Source: Saccharomycopsis phalli
Lineage: Eukaryota; Ascomycota; Saccharomycetes; Ascoideales; Saccharomycopsidaceae
DNA: 64,000 nt
Direction of reading: 5' to 3'
NCBI GenBank assembly: GCA_020342235.1
Contig: CP073213.1
Coordinates: 1,590,501 to 1,654,500 of the forward strand
The notes under the pieces are model-generated. The model was given only the letters and a program-made list of their open reading frames with translations. It was not told the origin of the DNA and made no database searches. Made by a program: the position numbers and the translations under genes. Below are positions 17,942 through 28,279 of the stretch, one piece after another (the first letter of the stretch is position 1; each line of letters begins with the position of its first letter).

Positions 17942-20900
17942 TCAAAGGTGCTTCAAGCACTTACAGCCACAACCCGTAGGACAATCCTCCTCAGTATCTT
18001 GACTCTCATCCTGATCTTGGCCAATACTCTTCCACCAGCTCTCAGCACATTTATTATGAAGCACATGCTGGCATTTATTGCATATGCGAATCTGCAGCTT
18101 CTTGACCGGAATGGAGCATAAATTACACATCAATAGCCTCTCTGGATATTGTTCAAAACCAACCTCAAACATAGTATACTTTCCAGTAGATTGTCCATCG
18201 TGACTGTAATTATACTTTAATATTTCCACACGCTTCAATGGCAAGCCCCACGAAAGTAGCATATCACTGTAAATGTCCCTATACTTCTTCAATCGTCTTA
18301 GTAATGCCTCGTCAAATATCATATTGATTCCACTGTGCTTGGCCTGATCAACTAAAATTTCAACATCGACAGTGGGCGCATTAATCACCGTGATTCCATT
18401 AACAAACGGCGAACTTAAATGGTCCTGTGGCTTGATGAAATTTGAAACTTCCCTCTTCCGATTAGACTCCTCAAACTTCAAGAACACACAAGAGATCATC
18501 GCCAACATCTGAATATCATGCTTTGCTTCGTACAACTTCACAATATTTCTAATTAACCACTGAATCCCGAATACGCTCTGATCAAGTATCCAATCCGAGC
18601 CACCAAACGGATCAAGGGCCCAGTCCAACACTTGTTCCGTTTTACTAAAGTCCCCCTGTTGCTGTTGATTTAGAACAATCACTTTTATAATATCCCAGAC
18701 ATTTGATACTTCTAATAGGTCCTCACCGTACATGTCATCCTGTAGCAATAAGTCACTAGCTCCTTTTGCATCCGTTTCTGCTATGTCATATGCATTAGCA
18801 CCACTGATCTTATATCGCTTCGCTAATTCAGGCTTAGACGGTAACAATCGCCCAAAGTCAAGTAGCGTGACCACATTATTTATTCTCTTCAATTCAGTAG
18901 AAATATAGTCTTTCTTCTTGCCATTTTGTTTATCAGACTGAAGTCGCACTCCATCTAGATATGCCTGCTCAATGGATGCATCAGAATCAGACTCCTGCGA
19001 ATCAGACTCCTGATAAAAGCTAGTGTTTAGTATATTCTGCACTTGCATAGACCTGTTTAAATTCAACCTGTAGCCTTGCTGTAACCCGCCATAATATACT
19101 TTAGGCTTAAATGAAACTTCATCACACTTACGTCCTTTATTCTCAAAGTTTGTGAAATAAATCAACCGACCATTAGGAGCCCATCGTGCCCCGCATAGAA
19201 TGTGTGGTGGGGTGTTAAAATAGTCCGATGGCCCTGCTGATCTAAGGCTTGGTATGTACGAACCGACTACTTCGTCTATCGGTGAATTTTCAATACCATC
19301 GCCTTGGGCATACAACTCAAAGTCATAATCCGAGTCTTCAATGTCATCATCATCGTCATCATCATCATCACTTTTATTGCCCAAGGTTATGTCTTTTGGC
19401 GTGCTGTCTAAGTACTCATCAGGCTGCTCACCTTCTTGGCTACCTTGTTCAAGGATTTCATCAACATTCACTTGACCACCAACCAAAAATTGGAAAATGT
19501 ACCCCAAACAAAACACATCAACACTAGCACATTTTCTGGCAATAAACTCCAAAAAGGCTTTGATGTTCTCCCGTTGGATCTTAGTGGTATCATGATTGTC
19601 CTCTACCGTGAACGTAGGTCCAAATTTCAGAGGATAACCTCTGGAAAAAATTGCGTTAATCCGTAAAAACACCGGTATTGGCTTTTTACTTGATTCATCA
19701 TCTAGGACTGGTGTGTCATCTCTCTCGGTGGACGAAGGTTTACTGCTACTATCTTCTTTGTCAGATACATCCATACTAGTCTCAGCAAGTTCCTCTTCGA
19801 TACGCGGCTTGTCCTTATCAGAACTAACAAGCAAATCATTCAACTCCCCTACCACCGGTGAGTAAAGAGAGAACACAAGTCTTCCTTCGGTAACGTATAT
19901 CTCCTCCAACATGATATCAGCAAATTCCTCACTCAACTTCCCATGCGTCAATCTTAGTTCCTTTCCAATGTTATATGGATCTTGGTTATTAGGCATAGCC
20001 TCAGGAAGTTCTTCAGTTCTGACATTACTGATCCAGAGCAAATGATCATTCACTTCAATGTTACTTGTCAACCAATTAACATCAGAAGTTAGGATATTCG
20101 TGATCTTGCCCCTATTAATGTTAGTCGTAGCCGGTGGCTCACTTCTATATGTTACATATTTGAAGCTCTTTAAGTGATTAGACAATGCTTTGTCACTACC
20201 CGTCTGCGGTCCTCGGAAATTATATTGGACCTTGTTGTAAAACATGTTGTCTGTTTTCCAAAGCCTCAAGTCTTTATCCCTTCCCCACGTCACCAACTGA
20301 AACTCATTATTGTTCGTGTCGTTGTAAGGATATCTTCGGCACCACAAAAACTCATTGACTGGCTGCAGATGTCCTAGGAACTGATGTATAGGGGTTAACG
20401 TCGTCTCTGTATTGCTCTCAGGGACTTCAATAACACTGAGAGCGTTGTTACCCTCACGCAAAGGTAAGATGCCCATAGCACTACCAAAAGGCAAGTATCT
20501 AGCCTTTAGCACAGGGAAATCTGTATTAATGGTATAATTGAGTTTCAATGCCCCCGAAGAGTAGTCCCACGACTTTACAGTACAGTCATTGGAGCAACTA
20601 ATGATTTCTGTCTCTTTGGTCTTGCTGTAGTTGAGTCCATTAATCTTGCCGTCGTGCGCCTGTATTCTATGCAAAGGAGTATTACCTTTCCGAATATCCC
20701 AAATGTAGAGTTTCTCTCCATGTGCGGAAGAAAAGACATATTCATTCTTGTGGTTCCATTTCACCTGAGAAGCACCAGATTCCCAGTCCTTACAGCCAAA
20801 TACTGGCTTCAAAGCACTGGAACGAATATCCCACACAAAGCACTGGGAATCAACAGAACAAGTAGCCAACACGTCAGGAGACGCATTGTGGAAATTTATA

Positions 20901-21265
20901 TCGGTAATTGCTCTTTCGTGACCGTGTAAAATATACTCATGCGCATTGGAAGACAGCCTCGAAAGGTTCCATATAATACCCACTTGATTAGATGAAGAGA
21001 TCACCCAGTAGGGTCGATGATTATGTGGCGACCATTGAACATCGGCAACCTCCCATGATGTCAAATGCCTCACCCATCGAGGAGGACTGAAGGGATTGTA
21101 CAAATCTATAATGTAAAGTCCCTTTCTTCCAGCCAAGGCGACATCTCTGCCCCAAGGACTCATTGACATGGCAGTAATCGATCCATCAACTGTCAAAGTA
21201 AGAGTGTTACCAAACGTCCGAGAATGCCATGGTGACTGTACTCTATCTTGATAAATGGAACCCAT
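17942..21265 (-). CDS. MTC5: MTC5/SEA3 (WDR59), SEA complex subunit
   Basis: Subunit of the vacuolar SEA complex (GATOR2 side), which controls TORC1 in response to amino acids. The 1107-residue product begins with a WD40 propeller (about 35-350) that includes SPPRWVRHLTSWEVADVQWS, near-identical to WDR59-type proteins. A middle region contains an acidic run (DDDDDDDDIEDSDYD, about 635-650) and an RWD-like segment, and the C-terminus is a zinc-binding RING-like domain (MCNLCSIPV, ICNKCQHVLHNKCAESWW, CPTGCGCKCLKHL, about 1045-1107). Length matches S. cerevisiae Sea3 (1148). The WD40-RWD-RING order distinguishes it from Sea4, and the ATG at 21263-21265 has no upstream rival. Confidence 0.93.
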   Translation of the reverse strand: MGSIYQDRVQSPWHSRTFGNTLTLTVDGSITAMSMSPWGRDVALAGRKGLYIIDLYNPFSPPRWVRHLTSWEVADVQWSPHNHRPYWVISSSNQVGIIWNLSRLSSNAHEYILHGHERAITDINFHNASPDVLATCSVDSQCFVWDIRSSALKPVFGCKDWESGASQVKWNHKNEYVFSSAHGEKLYIWDIRKGNTPLHRIQAHDGKINGLNYSKTKETEIISCSNDCTVKSWDYSSGALKLNYTINTDFPVLKARYLPFGSAMGILPLREGNNALSVIEVPESNTETTLTPIHQFLGHLQPVNEFLWCRRYPYNDTNNNEFQLVTWGRDKDLRLWKTDNMFYNKVQYNFRGPQTGSDKALSNHLKSFKYVTYRSEPPATTNINRGKITNILTSDVNWLTSNIEVNDHLLWISNVRTEELPEAMPNNQDPYNIGKELRLTHGKLSEEFADIMLEEIYVTEGRLVFSLYSPVVGELNDLLVSSDKDKPRIEEELAETSMDVSDKEDSSSKPSSTERDDTPVLDDESSKKPIPVFLRINAIFSRGYPLKFGPTFTVEDNHDTTKIQRENIKAFLEFIARKCASVDVFCLGYIFQFLVGGQVNVDEILEQGSQEGEQPDEYLDSTPKDITLGNKSDDDDDDDDDIEDSDYDFELYAQGDGIENSPIDEVVGSYIPSLRSAGPSDYFNTPPHILCGARWAPNGRLIYFTNFENKGRKCDEVSFKPKVYYGGLQQGYRLNLNRSMQVQNILNTSFYQESDSQESDSDASIEQAYLDGVRLQSDKQNGKKKDYISTELKRINNVVTLLDFGRLLPSKPELAKRYKISGANAYDIAETDAKGASDLLLQDDMYGEDLLEVSNVWDIIKVIVLNQQQQGDFSKTEQVLDWALDPFGGSDWILDQSVFGIQWLIRNIVKLYEAKHDIQMLAMISCVFLKFEESNRKREVSNFIKPQDHLSSPFVNGITVINAPTVDVEILVDQAKHSGINMIFDEALLRRLKKYRDIYSDMLLSWGLPLKRVEILKYNYSHDGQSTGKYTMFEVGFEQYPERLLMCNLCSIPVKKLQIRICNKCQHVLHNKCAESWWKSIGQDQDESQDTEEDCPTGCGCKCLKHL

Positions 21266-21509
21266 TGACCTGTGCCTCTAAAATCACGGTTGAAAAGACT
21301 CTGACCCAGGGCACACAATAAGTATAGACAATACTAACTTGCACTAAACATAACATATATTAAATAGGAATATTTTAAGGTTGATAATAGAGTCATATTA
21401 ATGTAAGCAGAGAAACAACAAAATCAGATATCATTTGAAGAATAATTTTCTAAAGATCTATAATACTAGTTATATATGCGATAGGCAGTCTTTTTCAAAC
21501 CTAAGATTC

Positions 21510-24500
21510 TTAATTCTCAGCCACACCTCCATCTTGCTTATTGTTGGTGCCCTCATCCTCTTCATCCTCCTCATGTTTTGAACCTTCCTCAGGCTCCGAC
21601 AATTCGTGGTCTTCTTCATGGTCTTCCTCACCCCCCAACACGGAGAACATGTTGACTTGGGACTTTTCATCGTTCATTGAAGACCCAGCACCGTTACCAG
21701 AACCCACGGTACTAGCGTTGCTAGGTGTTCTGCGGGAATTCTCTCTAGTGTTTGAGTTCAAGTTTGTACTCGAATTTCGAGAACGCGACTTGTTGAATCC
21801 CATTGGCCCCAAGTTCTTCTCGGAAGAGTTTCTTATCACACCAACGTTTTTAATGTCGGTTTTAGATAACTTATTCTGTTCCCAGTTTAAGTTAGAATTC
21901 TGGCGAGACTCGCTATTATAGAACTTTTTGCTTCTTCTTTCGCTCATCTTTCTCTCTTCTTCAGCCCTTTGCTTTTCGGCCTCCTCATGAATCTCAGCAA
22001 TAGTCTTTGGTCCCTTGTCCGCATCCTTACTCTTCCAGCCCTTCTTTCTCAAGTCAATTAAGTCCATCAACATGAACTTGATTCTCGAAGGAATGCTCAA
22101 TTTCACAATGAGTTTGATTCTGTCAAACACCCGGTCCAAAATATACTGAGCCTTTGGATTTTCAGATGCTTCAATGACCTTTCCAACGGTCTGAACCAAT
22201 TGTGTCAACGTCTCAAGAGTGTCTTCAGTAGGGTCGGTCACGTTTTGAGACTGTCCGCTCAAGCAAACGTAGATAACGTGGTCAGACAAGAGTCCCAAGG
22301 CATATAATTCACCGATAAATCTAACCAAACCCAAACCTCTTCTCTTAGCAGCAGCAGCAACGTAGTATTCGTCAGACATCATCTCGGCTTCTAGTGGTGT
22401 ACCATCCTCGTTGGTTGGTAACTTATCAGACCATCCCTTTTCGTATTCAAGCTGACATCTGGTCAACAAACACTTACGCACCAACTCTCCTCCAGAGACT
22501 GGTTGCCCAGTATTTTTATCTGTTAAAGTCTCGTCTGAAACTTCAGAGCTGTAGCTCTTGCACATCTTTGCACAGAATTGAGCGTACATGGAGGACCAAT
22601 GTTGCTCGTCACAGGCCTTGGCGAATGTTAATTCCAACACAACCTTCAACGACTGCGCGTCCTTCTCGAATTTGGACTGTTCAGCAAGCTTAATAATCTC
22701 ATTGGAGATGGACTCAAACTTCTCGAGAGTAAGTTTGTTTAACAATGACTTGGTTCTTCTCTTGATCTCTTCCTCATCCAAGAACTCAGACCCATCTGGG
22801 TTCTTCTTGGTCTCTGCAGTACCAGCAGAACGAAGTGACCGAGGAACCCATCTGTTGGCACTCTTTTCGAGCGGTTTAACAGGCTCTGCAGGCTGGCCAG
22901 GATTCTCTGGATTGTCCAAAGAGTTGATGATTCTTCCCTCGCTGTCCTTGACAGGGTATCTCTTAGAGTTGGATCTTCTAGAACCTGATCTATCGTCTGA
23001 TCTTCTGCTGCCACCAGCACCGCCTCTTCTTCTCGAAGACTGTCTGGAGCCCGACTTGTCGTTGCCAAAGCCCTTACGCAAGTTAGACAGAGAACGCATG
23101 CCGCTACCCAATCCTGAGCCACGAGAACCACCGATGTTAGAACCAGTACCAAATCCGGAAGGCGAGTTTCTGAAGTTGCTGGAGTTTCTTGCGTTGCGGT
23201 TCATTGACTCGGCAATATGAACAAGCGATCCGTGCTTCTCTTTCCATGCATCATCAACGGTCAACAATAAGGACTTTTCAAACTGGATCAAAAACACAGG
23301 GTCGTACTTCAACTTTCCTGTGGCCTCAAACTGCGCCTTGAACTTTGCGTCTGGACCATGGAACCCTTCAGGATACTCAAATGTGTATGGGTTTTCAATG
23401 GCGGTGGCTGTCTTTATGGTTTCAGTCAACTCAGTGAGTGTTAAGCCGCTCTCGGTTTTTTCATCTGAATCAGTGGCTGAAGGACGCTTAGGCAACGAGG
23501 AAGGCTCCTCGGACTTGTCCTCTATATCATCCTCTGTACGAACCTCATTGGTTTCCTCGACCACTTCCTTCACTTCCTCTGAAGAAGCTTGTTCATGTGT
23601 CTTGGATTCCACAATCTCACTTGACTCTTCCTTAGGGGTTTCCTCCTTTGGAGCTTCCTTAGTTGCTTCCTCCTTTGGAGCTTCCTCCTTAGGTGCTTCT
23701 TCCTTTGAAACTTCCTCCTTTGGAGATTCCTTTGGAGATTCCTTTGGAGATTCCTTTGGAGATTCCTTTGGAGCTTCCTCCGGAACTTCCTCCTTAGGAG
23801 CCTCTTCCTTAGGAGCAACCTCCGGTTCCTTCTCTGGCCCCTTATCATCAGGTGTACTAGTCTTTCCTTTTTCTTGTTCTTGTGCCAACTTGTCCGCCTT
23901 TGCCTTTGCGGCAGCAGCAATCTTCGCCTTAAACTCACTCATGGCCGAAGTCTCTGCCTTCACAGGAGCCGCAGGCAGCAGTTGAGTACTATCTTGCAAC
24001 TTCTCATGCTGTGTGTTTGGTGTGGCAAGACCCAGGCCCGGGCCGTGAGCCAAAGCACTCAAGTTCACATCTTCGCCCTTTGGGTTCTTGATCGTAATCT
24101 TGTGAGCAACAGAAGGGGAGTTCAACATAGTGCTAGGATTCTTCCGAGGACTTGCGGCAGAGCTCGAAGGTTTGCTGGCATCAGCACTGCCAGCGGCACT
24201 AGTGCTTCCGGTAACATTGTGCAAGCTCGGAACGTTGTTGCCAATTACTGGCTTTTGGGTACCCGAGTTGGACGCAGCGTGCCCCTTGGCATTATTCTTG
24301 GTACCCTGTGTTCTGCCATTATAACCGACCTGGCCGTAATACGAGTTGTAGCCATTTGGTCTGGACTGGTTTGGATTGAACGGCACGTTGTAGCCCTGTG
24401 ACTGGAAGTTTGCTGGGTAGCTACCACCAACGTAGCCATAACCATACATCCCGCCGCTGTTTTGCTGCTGCCATTGGAACTGATTGTTGTACATGGCCAT

Positions 24501-24752
24501 CGCTTGTTGTTGTGAAAACAAATAGTTATAATTCTGCTTGTAATCGTTTCTGTTATTAACACTATGCCGTCTGTTATTAAAATGACCTGGATTATTGCTG
24601 GTGCTATTGTTATTATTACTGTTACTTCCCCCACCAACTTCCGTGGCTGCTGGAGTGCTTCCGTTGCCACCGGCATTTTTGTCTTTTGAGCCGCCCGTAT
24701 TGGACCCAGCCTGAGGGTTGGCAGAGCCCTGATTCGACGAGCTAGGTTGCAT
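21510..24752 (-). CDS. TIF4631: Translation initiation factor eIF4G
   Basis: Scaffold of the cap-binding complex eIF4F, joining eIF4E, eIF4A and poly(A)-binding protein. The 1080-residue product (ATG at 24750-24752) has an Asn/Gly/Gln/Tyr-rich N-terminus typical of the RNA- and Pab1-binding region, the eIF4E-binding motif YDPVFLI (483-489), Arg/Ser/Gly-rich RNA-binding segments (about 525-600), and a MIF4G HEAT domain (about 665-915: TLEKFESISNEII, FAKACDEQHWSSMYAQFC, RRGLGLVRFIGELY). A Glu/Lys/Pro-rich stretch (about 305-380) contains tandem KESP repeats. The C-terminus is acidic. One eIF4G gene is expected where S. cerevisiae has the TIF4631/TIF4632 pair. It is divergent from UTP21 over a 604-bp spacer. 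Confidence 0.96.
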   Translation of the reverse strand: MQPSSSNQGSANPQAGSNTGGSKDKNAGGNGSTPAATEVGGGSNSNNNNSTSNNPGHFNNRRHSVNNRNDYKQNYNYLFSQQQAMAMYNNQFQWQQQNSGGMYGYGYVGGSYPANFQSQGYNVPFNPNQSRPNGYNSYYGQVGYNGRTQGTKNNAKGHAASNSGTQKPVIGNNVPSLHNVTGSTSAAGSADASKPSSSAASPRKNPSTMLNSPSVAHKITIKNPKGEDVNLSALAHGPGLGLATPNTQHEKLQDSTQLLPAAPVKAETSAMSEFKAKIAAAAKAKADKLAQEQEKGKTSTPDDKGPEKEPEVAPKEEAPKEEVPEEAPKESPKESPKESPKESPKEEVSKEEAPKEEAPKEEATKEAPKEETPKEESSEIVESKTHEQASSEEVKEVVEETNEVRTEDDIEDKSEEPSSLPKRPSATDSDEKTESGLTLTELTETIKTATAIENPYTFEYPEGFHGPDAKFKAQFEATGKLKYDPVFLIQFEKSLLLTVDDAWKEKHGSLVHIAESMNRNARNSSNFRNSPSGFGTGSNIGGSRGSGLGSGMRSLSNLRKGFGNDKSGSRQSSRRRGGAGGSRRSDDRSGSRRSNSKRYPVKDSEGRIINSLDNPENPGQPAEPVKPLEKSANRWVPRSLRSAGTAETKKNPDGSEFLDEEEIKRRTKSLLNKLTLEKFESISNEIIKLAEQSKFEKDAQSLKVVLELTFAKACDEQHWSSMYAQFCAKMCKSYSSEVSDETLTDKNTGQPVSGGELVRKCLLTRCQLEYEKGWSDKLPTNEDGTPLEAEMMSDEYYVAAAAKRRGLGLVRFIGELYALGLLSDHVIYVCLSGQSQNVTDPTEDTLETLTQLVQTVGKVIEASENPKAQYILDRVFDRIKLIVKLSIPSRIKFMLMDLIDLRKKGWKSKDADKGPKTIAEIHEEAEKQRAEEERKMSERRSKKFYNSESRQNSNLNWEQNKLSKTDIKNVGVIRNSSEKNLGPMGFNKSRSRNSSTNLNSNTRENSRRTPSNASTVGSGNGAGSSMNDEKSQVNMFSVLGGEEDHEEDHELSEPEEGSKHEEDEEDEGTNNKQDGGVAEN
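23722..23769. repeat. Four exact 12-bp tandem units (KESP repeat) in eIF4G
   Basis: The unit GGAGATTCCTTT (plus strand) is repeated four times without change, encoding Lys-Glu-Ser-Pro on the minus strand. Degenerate copies flank it on both sides (KEEAPKEE, KEETPKEE), suggesting expansion within the acidic linker. Confidence 0.9.
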
Positions 24753-25356
24753 AATCACTTGATGAATTTGTTGATATTCTGTGATTTACACTTAATCACT
24801 AAATTAGTTCCTTTGACAGAAATGCGTTATAACCTGGTATATATATAGTTAAATATATATATTCAGTGTCAAATCAAATATGTCAAAAAAAGAAAATTTA
24901 TGAAATTCACTCCAAGACTGCAAGATTATTACACAATCAAGCAGTATCCTAGGAATAATATCTTAAACTATCAACAGCAAATTAATTGAATAAATCGCTG
25001 GAATAGTTTGGTTGAAGAGTGTCACAAATCTGGATTCCTCTATAAAAATGGAAAGAATTTTCAGAGAAAAAAAATCAGTAAAAGCAAGAGCGGGTGACCC
25101 TGAAACCTCGTTAGGGGGCATCCATTTATAAGGGCTTATGGTAAAATCCAGCAAACGTGTATCGTTCTATAATAACTACTATCCTAAAATAGTAGTCAAG
25201 GAATCACGCATTCCTCCTAATTTAAATAACATCTACTTATTCGATATTTACTTTATATTGCCCTTGCCATTCCTAGTTGCTTATCCCAAGAGCAAGGATA
25301 TTACCCGGAATACAGAGCTCTGAAAATTTTGGAGAGATGCATCTACAAAAAAATAT
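24753..25356. other. eIF4G/UTP21 divergent promoter region (604 bp)
   Basis: No gene is convincing here. It contains AT-rich tracts (TATATATATAG and AAATATATATATTC near 24838-24862), a Reb1-type TTACCCGG at 25301-25308, and an ATG-initiated 61-codon frame (25138-25323) that ends 33 bp before the UTP21 ATG and is treated as chance or a possible upstream ORF. Confidence 0.5.
25301..25308 (+). promoter_or_regulatory. Reb1-type site TTACCCGG upstream of UTP21
   Basis: Exact TTACCCGG match 49 bp upstream of the UTP21 start codon. Factor identity is inferred from S. cerevisiae Reb1. Confidence 0.5.
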
Positions 25357-28236
25357 ATGGCCAAGACTAACATGGACTCTGTAACAAAAAAACGTCGCGT
25401 GGTGCATACCAAGGATGGTCAAGGTTCTAATATTTTTTCACCTTTTCGAACAATTGGAAATGTTATCAATCATGTGCCGTTTGCTGTTGGTAGTTTAGGC
25501 GCCAATTTTTATATTGCAACCTCAGTAGGTCGCTCTGTTCAGATATTCGATGCCGCTACTCTAAAGCTATTATTTGTCACTCAAAAGCAAACCGAAACAG
25601 AAATAACTTGTATAGCCGGGCATAGACATTTTATTTATGCCGGCTATGATAACTACGTGTCTGTATATAATAGAGGTGAGCTATTTGAGACGTTAACTTG
25701 CCTGGTACCGAATGTCTTGGATAGTCAAATCAAAGTGAATAAGATACTTCAGTTTGGAGAATATCTCATAGTCACCAGCAGAAACAATTACATCTTCGTG
25801 TTCAAAACTGCAAATGATTCAAAGTACCCTGCTCAGTTCCATGGGCACATCAAAGTCAATGACACTTATGGTATGGTGCAGGATATCCAACATCCGGCCA
25901 CTTATTTAAATAAAATTGTCATAGCCACCCAGTCGAATTTATTTGTTTATAATATCAGAAGCTTGGAAATGGTTTATCGTTCTGAGATCCAATTTGCTAC
26001 AGACAAGTTTCCTGGAGAAATCACCACACTAGAACTTGCACCTGTTCTCGATGTCATAGCCGTGGGAACTAGTGAGAGTGATGTCTATTTGATAAATATC
26101 AAGAAAGATAATGTGGTCAAAAAAATTCGCTTTAATAATAGCGGCAAGCTTGGAAAACTGCCTCCGATTACCAGTGTGTCTTTTCGGACAGATGGGTCTC
26201 CGCATATCGCAATTGGATATAACAATGGTGATGTGATTTTCTCTGACTTGAATCGTGGTACAAGGTTACATCATTTGCATGCAATTCACAAACAAGGCGG
26301 GGTTTCTAAAGTAGAATTTTTACCAGGTCAGGCTATATTTGTGACGAGTGGTAATGACAATCTTCTTAGAGAGTTTGTGTTTGATCCCTCATTGTCTACT
26401 CTGGACTTTGGAGATAAGACAGTGATACCCCCTCCAAGACATCTTCGATCCAGAGGAGGTCATTCTGCCCCTCCTATATGTATTTCTTTTGCTAGTAGCG
26501 ATGATCATTTCATAGTATCGTCGTCAAAAGACCGGAGTTTCTGGGCATTTTCCCTTAGAAAGGATTCTCAGGCACAGGAGTTTTCACAGAAAGAGCAAAA
26601 GGGGAACGGGAATGAAAAGAGAACCGCGGGGCTTGTTGGGTCTTTAAAAGAAAAAGTACCAGAAATGATCTGTGTAACTGTTAGTACTGTAAAAGAGAGC
26701 CACTGGGAAAACATTGTCAGTGGTCATCAGGGTGAAACATTCGCCAGAACTTGGAATCTTGGTAATAAGAGAGTGGGCCGATGGAAGCTAGATACAATGG
26801 ACGGAGGATCTGCATCGGCTGTATGCATTTCTCAGTGTGGAAACTTTGGGTTGGTGGGATCTTCCAATGGTACGCTTACAGTTCACAATCTTCAGAGTGG
26901 AATCCTTCGAAAGCAGTTGAAGTTTCATAAACAAGGTGTTACTGGTATAGCTATTGACAATATGAACCAGAAGATGTGTTCCGTTGGTTTGGACGGGCTA
27001 ATTGGGTTTTACGATTTTAATCAAGGGAAATTGTTGGGGAAGATCGACTTAGATAGCCCTGTGACTATATTGAAGTACCATAAATCATCTGATCTTGTGG
27101 CAGTTGCCCTTGATGACCTCACAATCGTGGTATTGGATATGGTTACGAGACGTATTGTCAGACAATTGGTGGGCCATCGAAACAGAATTACTGATATTGA
27201 TTTTTCGCCAAACGGAAGATGGATTGTCTCTTCGTCACTCGATGGAACCGTGCGAACCTGGAACTTGCCTACTGGAGGATGCATTGATGGGTTTAAGTTG
27301 GATAATATTGTTACAAATTTACAGTTTTCTCCAACTGGAAACTTTTTGGCCACCACACATGTCACTGGAAACGGAATCAGCTTGTGGAACAATAAATCTC
27401 AGTTCAAGCACGTATCTACAAAGCATATCAACGAAGAAGACTTCCAATCTATTATCATGCCAAATACTTCAGGAGAAGGGGGGTCCGGCTTGCTTGATGA
27501 GGCATTAGATGGTACTAATCAGATAAATGATGTTGACTTATCAGAATATAGCGGGATTGATCAAATTGATAAGGACTTGATTACGTTATCTTTGGGCCCT
27601 CGAAATAAATTCACTACCTTGATTCATTTGGACACTATAAAAAGAAGAAACAAACCGATTGCACCCCCAAAGAAACCCGAATTGGCTCCCTTTTTTTTGC
27701 AAACTTTCGGAGAAGCAAATAACGAGGCTGATGTTGAAATGAAAGAACCGGAGAATGCTGAAACACTTATTACAGAAGAAGAAGAAAACGAGGATGTCTT
27801 GAAATTGAGCAAGTTAGTTTCAGACAGTCAAGTTAGTTATGAGACTAAGTTCACCAAATTATTGAAGGCCTCGGAAGCAGACAAAGAAAGTCTTTATGAG
27901 TTCCTTGACTATTTGTTGAATTTATCGCCGTCCAATCTCGATTTGGAAATTAAATCACTAAATGTTGTGGTGGATGGCACACTGATAGAGCTAAATATTC
28001 TTGTCAAAGCATTGATTATGGCAATCCAGTCTAACAAGAACTATGACATTTATGTTGCTATTATGAATGTTATTCTTAGAAGTCATGGTGATGTTATACA
28101 ACAGAAGTTGGGTAGAGACGTGATCTTGTCTGGATTATTTGAAGAGTGGTATGAGGTTAGTAAACAAAAGACTACTAAGTTGGACGAATTGGTGAAGAAT
28201 TGCTCCAGTGTCATAGGGTTTTTATCAAGCTTATAG
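25357..28236 (+). CDS. UTP21: UTP21 (WDR36), SSU processome WD-repeat protein
   Basis: Nucleolar U3-associated protein needed for 18S rRNA processing in the small-subunit processome. The 959-residue product has two consecutive WD40 propellers (about 25-690), visible for example in VGHRNRITDIDFSPNGRWIVSSSLDGTVRTWNL, and the C-terminal Utp21 domain with the signature LSLGPRNKFTTLIHLDTIKRRNKPIAPPKKPELAPFFLQT (about 748-787) and a helical tail. N-terminal basic residues (KKRRVV) may serve nuclear import. Length is close to S. cerevisiae Utp21 (939). It is convergent with VAM6, with 43 bp between stops. Confidence 0.97.
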   Translation: MAKTNMDSVTKKRRVVHTKDGQGSNIFSPFRTIGNVINHVPFAVGSLGANFYIATSVGRSVQIFDAATLKLLFVTQKQTETEITCIAGHRHFIYAGYDNYVSVYNRGELFETLTCLVPNVLDSQIKVNKILQFGEYLIVTSRNNYIFVFKTANDSKYPAQFHGHIKVNDTYGMVQDIQHPATYLNKIVIATQSNLFVYNIRSLEMVYRSEIQFATDKFPGEITTLELAPVLDVIAVGTSESDVYLINIKKDNVVKKIRFNNSGKLGKLPPITSVSFRTDGSPHIAIGYNNGDVIFSDLNRGTRLHHLHAIHKQGGVSKVEFLPGQAIFVTSGNDNLLREFVFDPSLSTLDFGDKTVIPPPRHLRSRGGHSAPPICISFASSDDHFIVSSSKDRSFWAFSLRKDSQAQEFSQKEQKGNGNEKRTAGLVGSLKEKVPEMICVTVSTVKESHWENIVSGHQGETFARTWNLGNKRVGRWKLDTMDGGSASAVCISQCGNFGLVGSSNGTLTVHNLQSGILRKQLKFHKQGVTGIAIDNMNQKMCSVGLDGLIGFYDFNQGKLLGKIDLDSPVTILKYHKSSDLVAVALDDLTIVVLDMVTRRIVRQLVGHRNRITDIDFSPNGRWIVSSSLDGTVRTWNLPTGGCIDGFKLDNIVTNLQFSPTGNFLATTHVTGNGISLWNNKSQFKHVSTKHINEEDFQSIIMPNTSGEGGSGLLDEALDGTNQINDVDLSEYSGIDQIDKDLITLSLGPRNKFTTLIHLDTIKRRNKPIAPPKKPELAPFFLQTFGEANNEADVEMKEPENAETLITEEEENEDVLKLSKLVSDSQVSYETKFTKLLKASEADKESLYEFLDYLLNLSPSNLDLEIKSLNVVVDGTLIELNILVKALIMAIQSNKNYDIYVAIMNVILRSHGDVIQQKLGRDVILSGLFEEWYEVSKQKTTKLDELVKNCSSVIGFLSSL

Positions 28237-28279
28237 CATTTGTAATATATTGATAGACAAGCTATAGAAATGTAGGAAA

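Noticed and set aside
25138-25323. ATG-initiated 61-codon frame ending 33 bp before UTP21
   Set aside because: No recognisable features; it spans a Reb1-type site and lies in AT-rich promoter DNA. An upstream ORF role cannot be shown from sequence.
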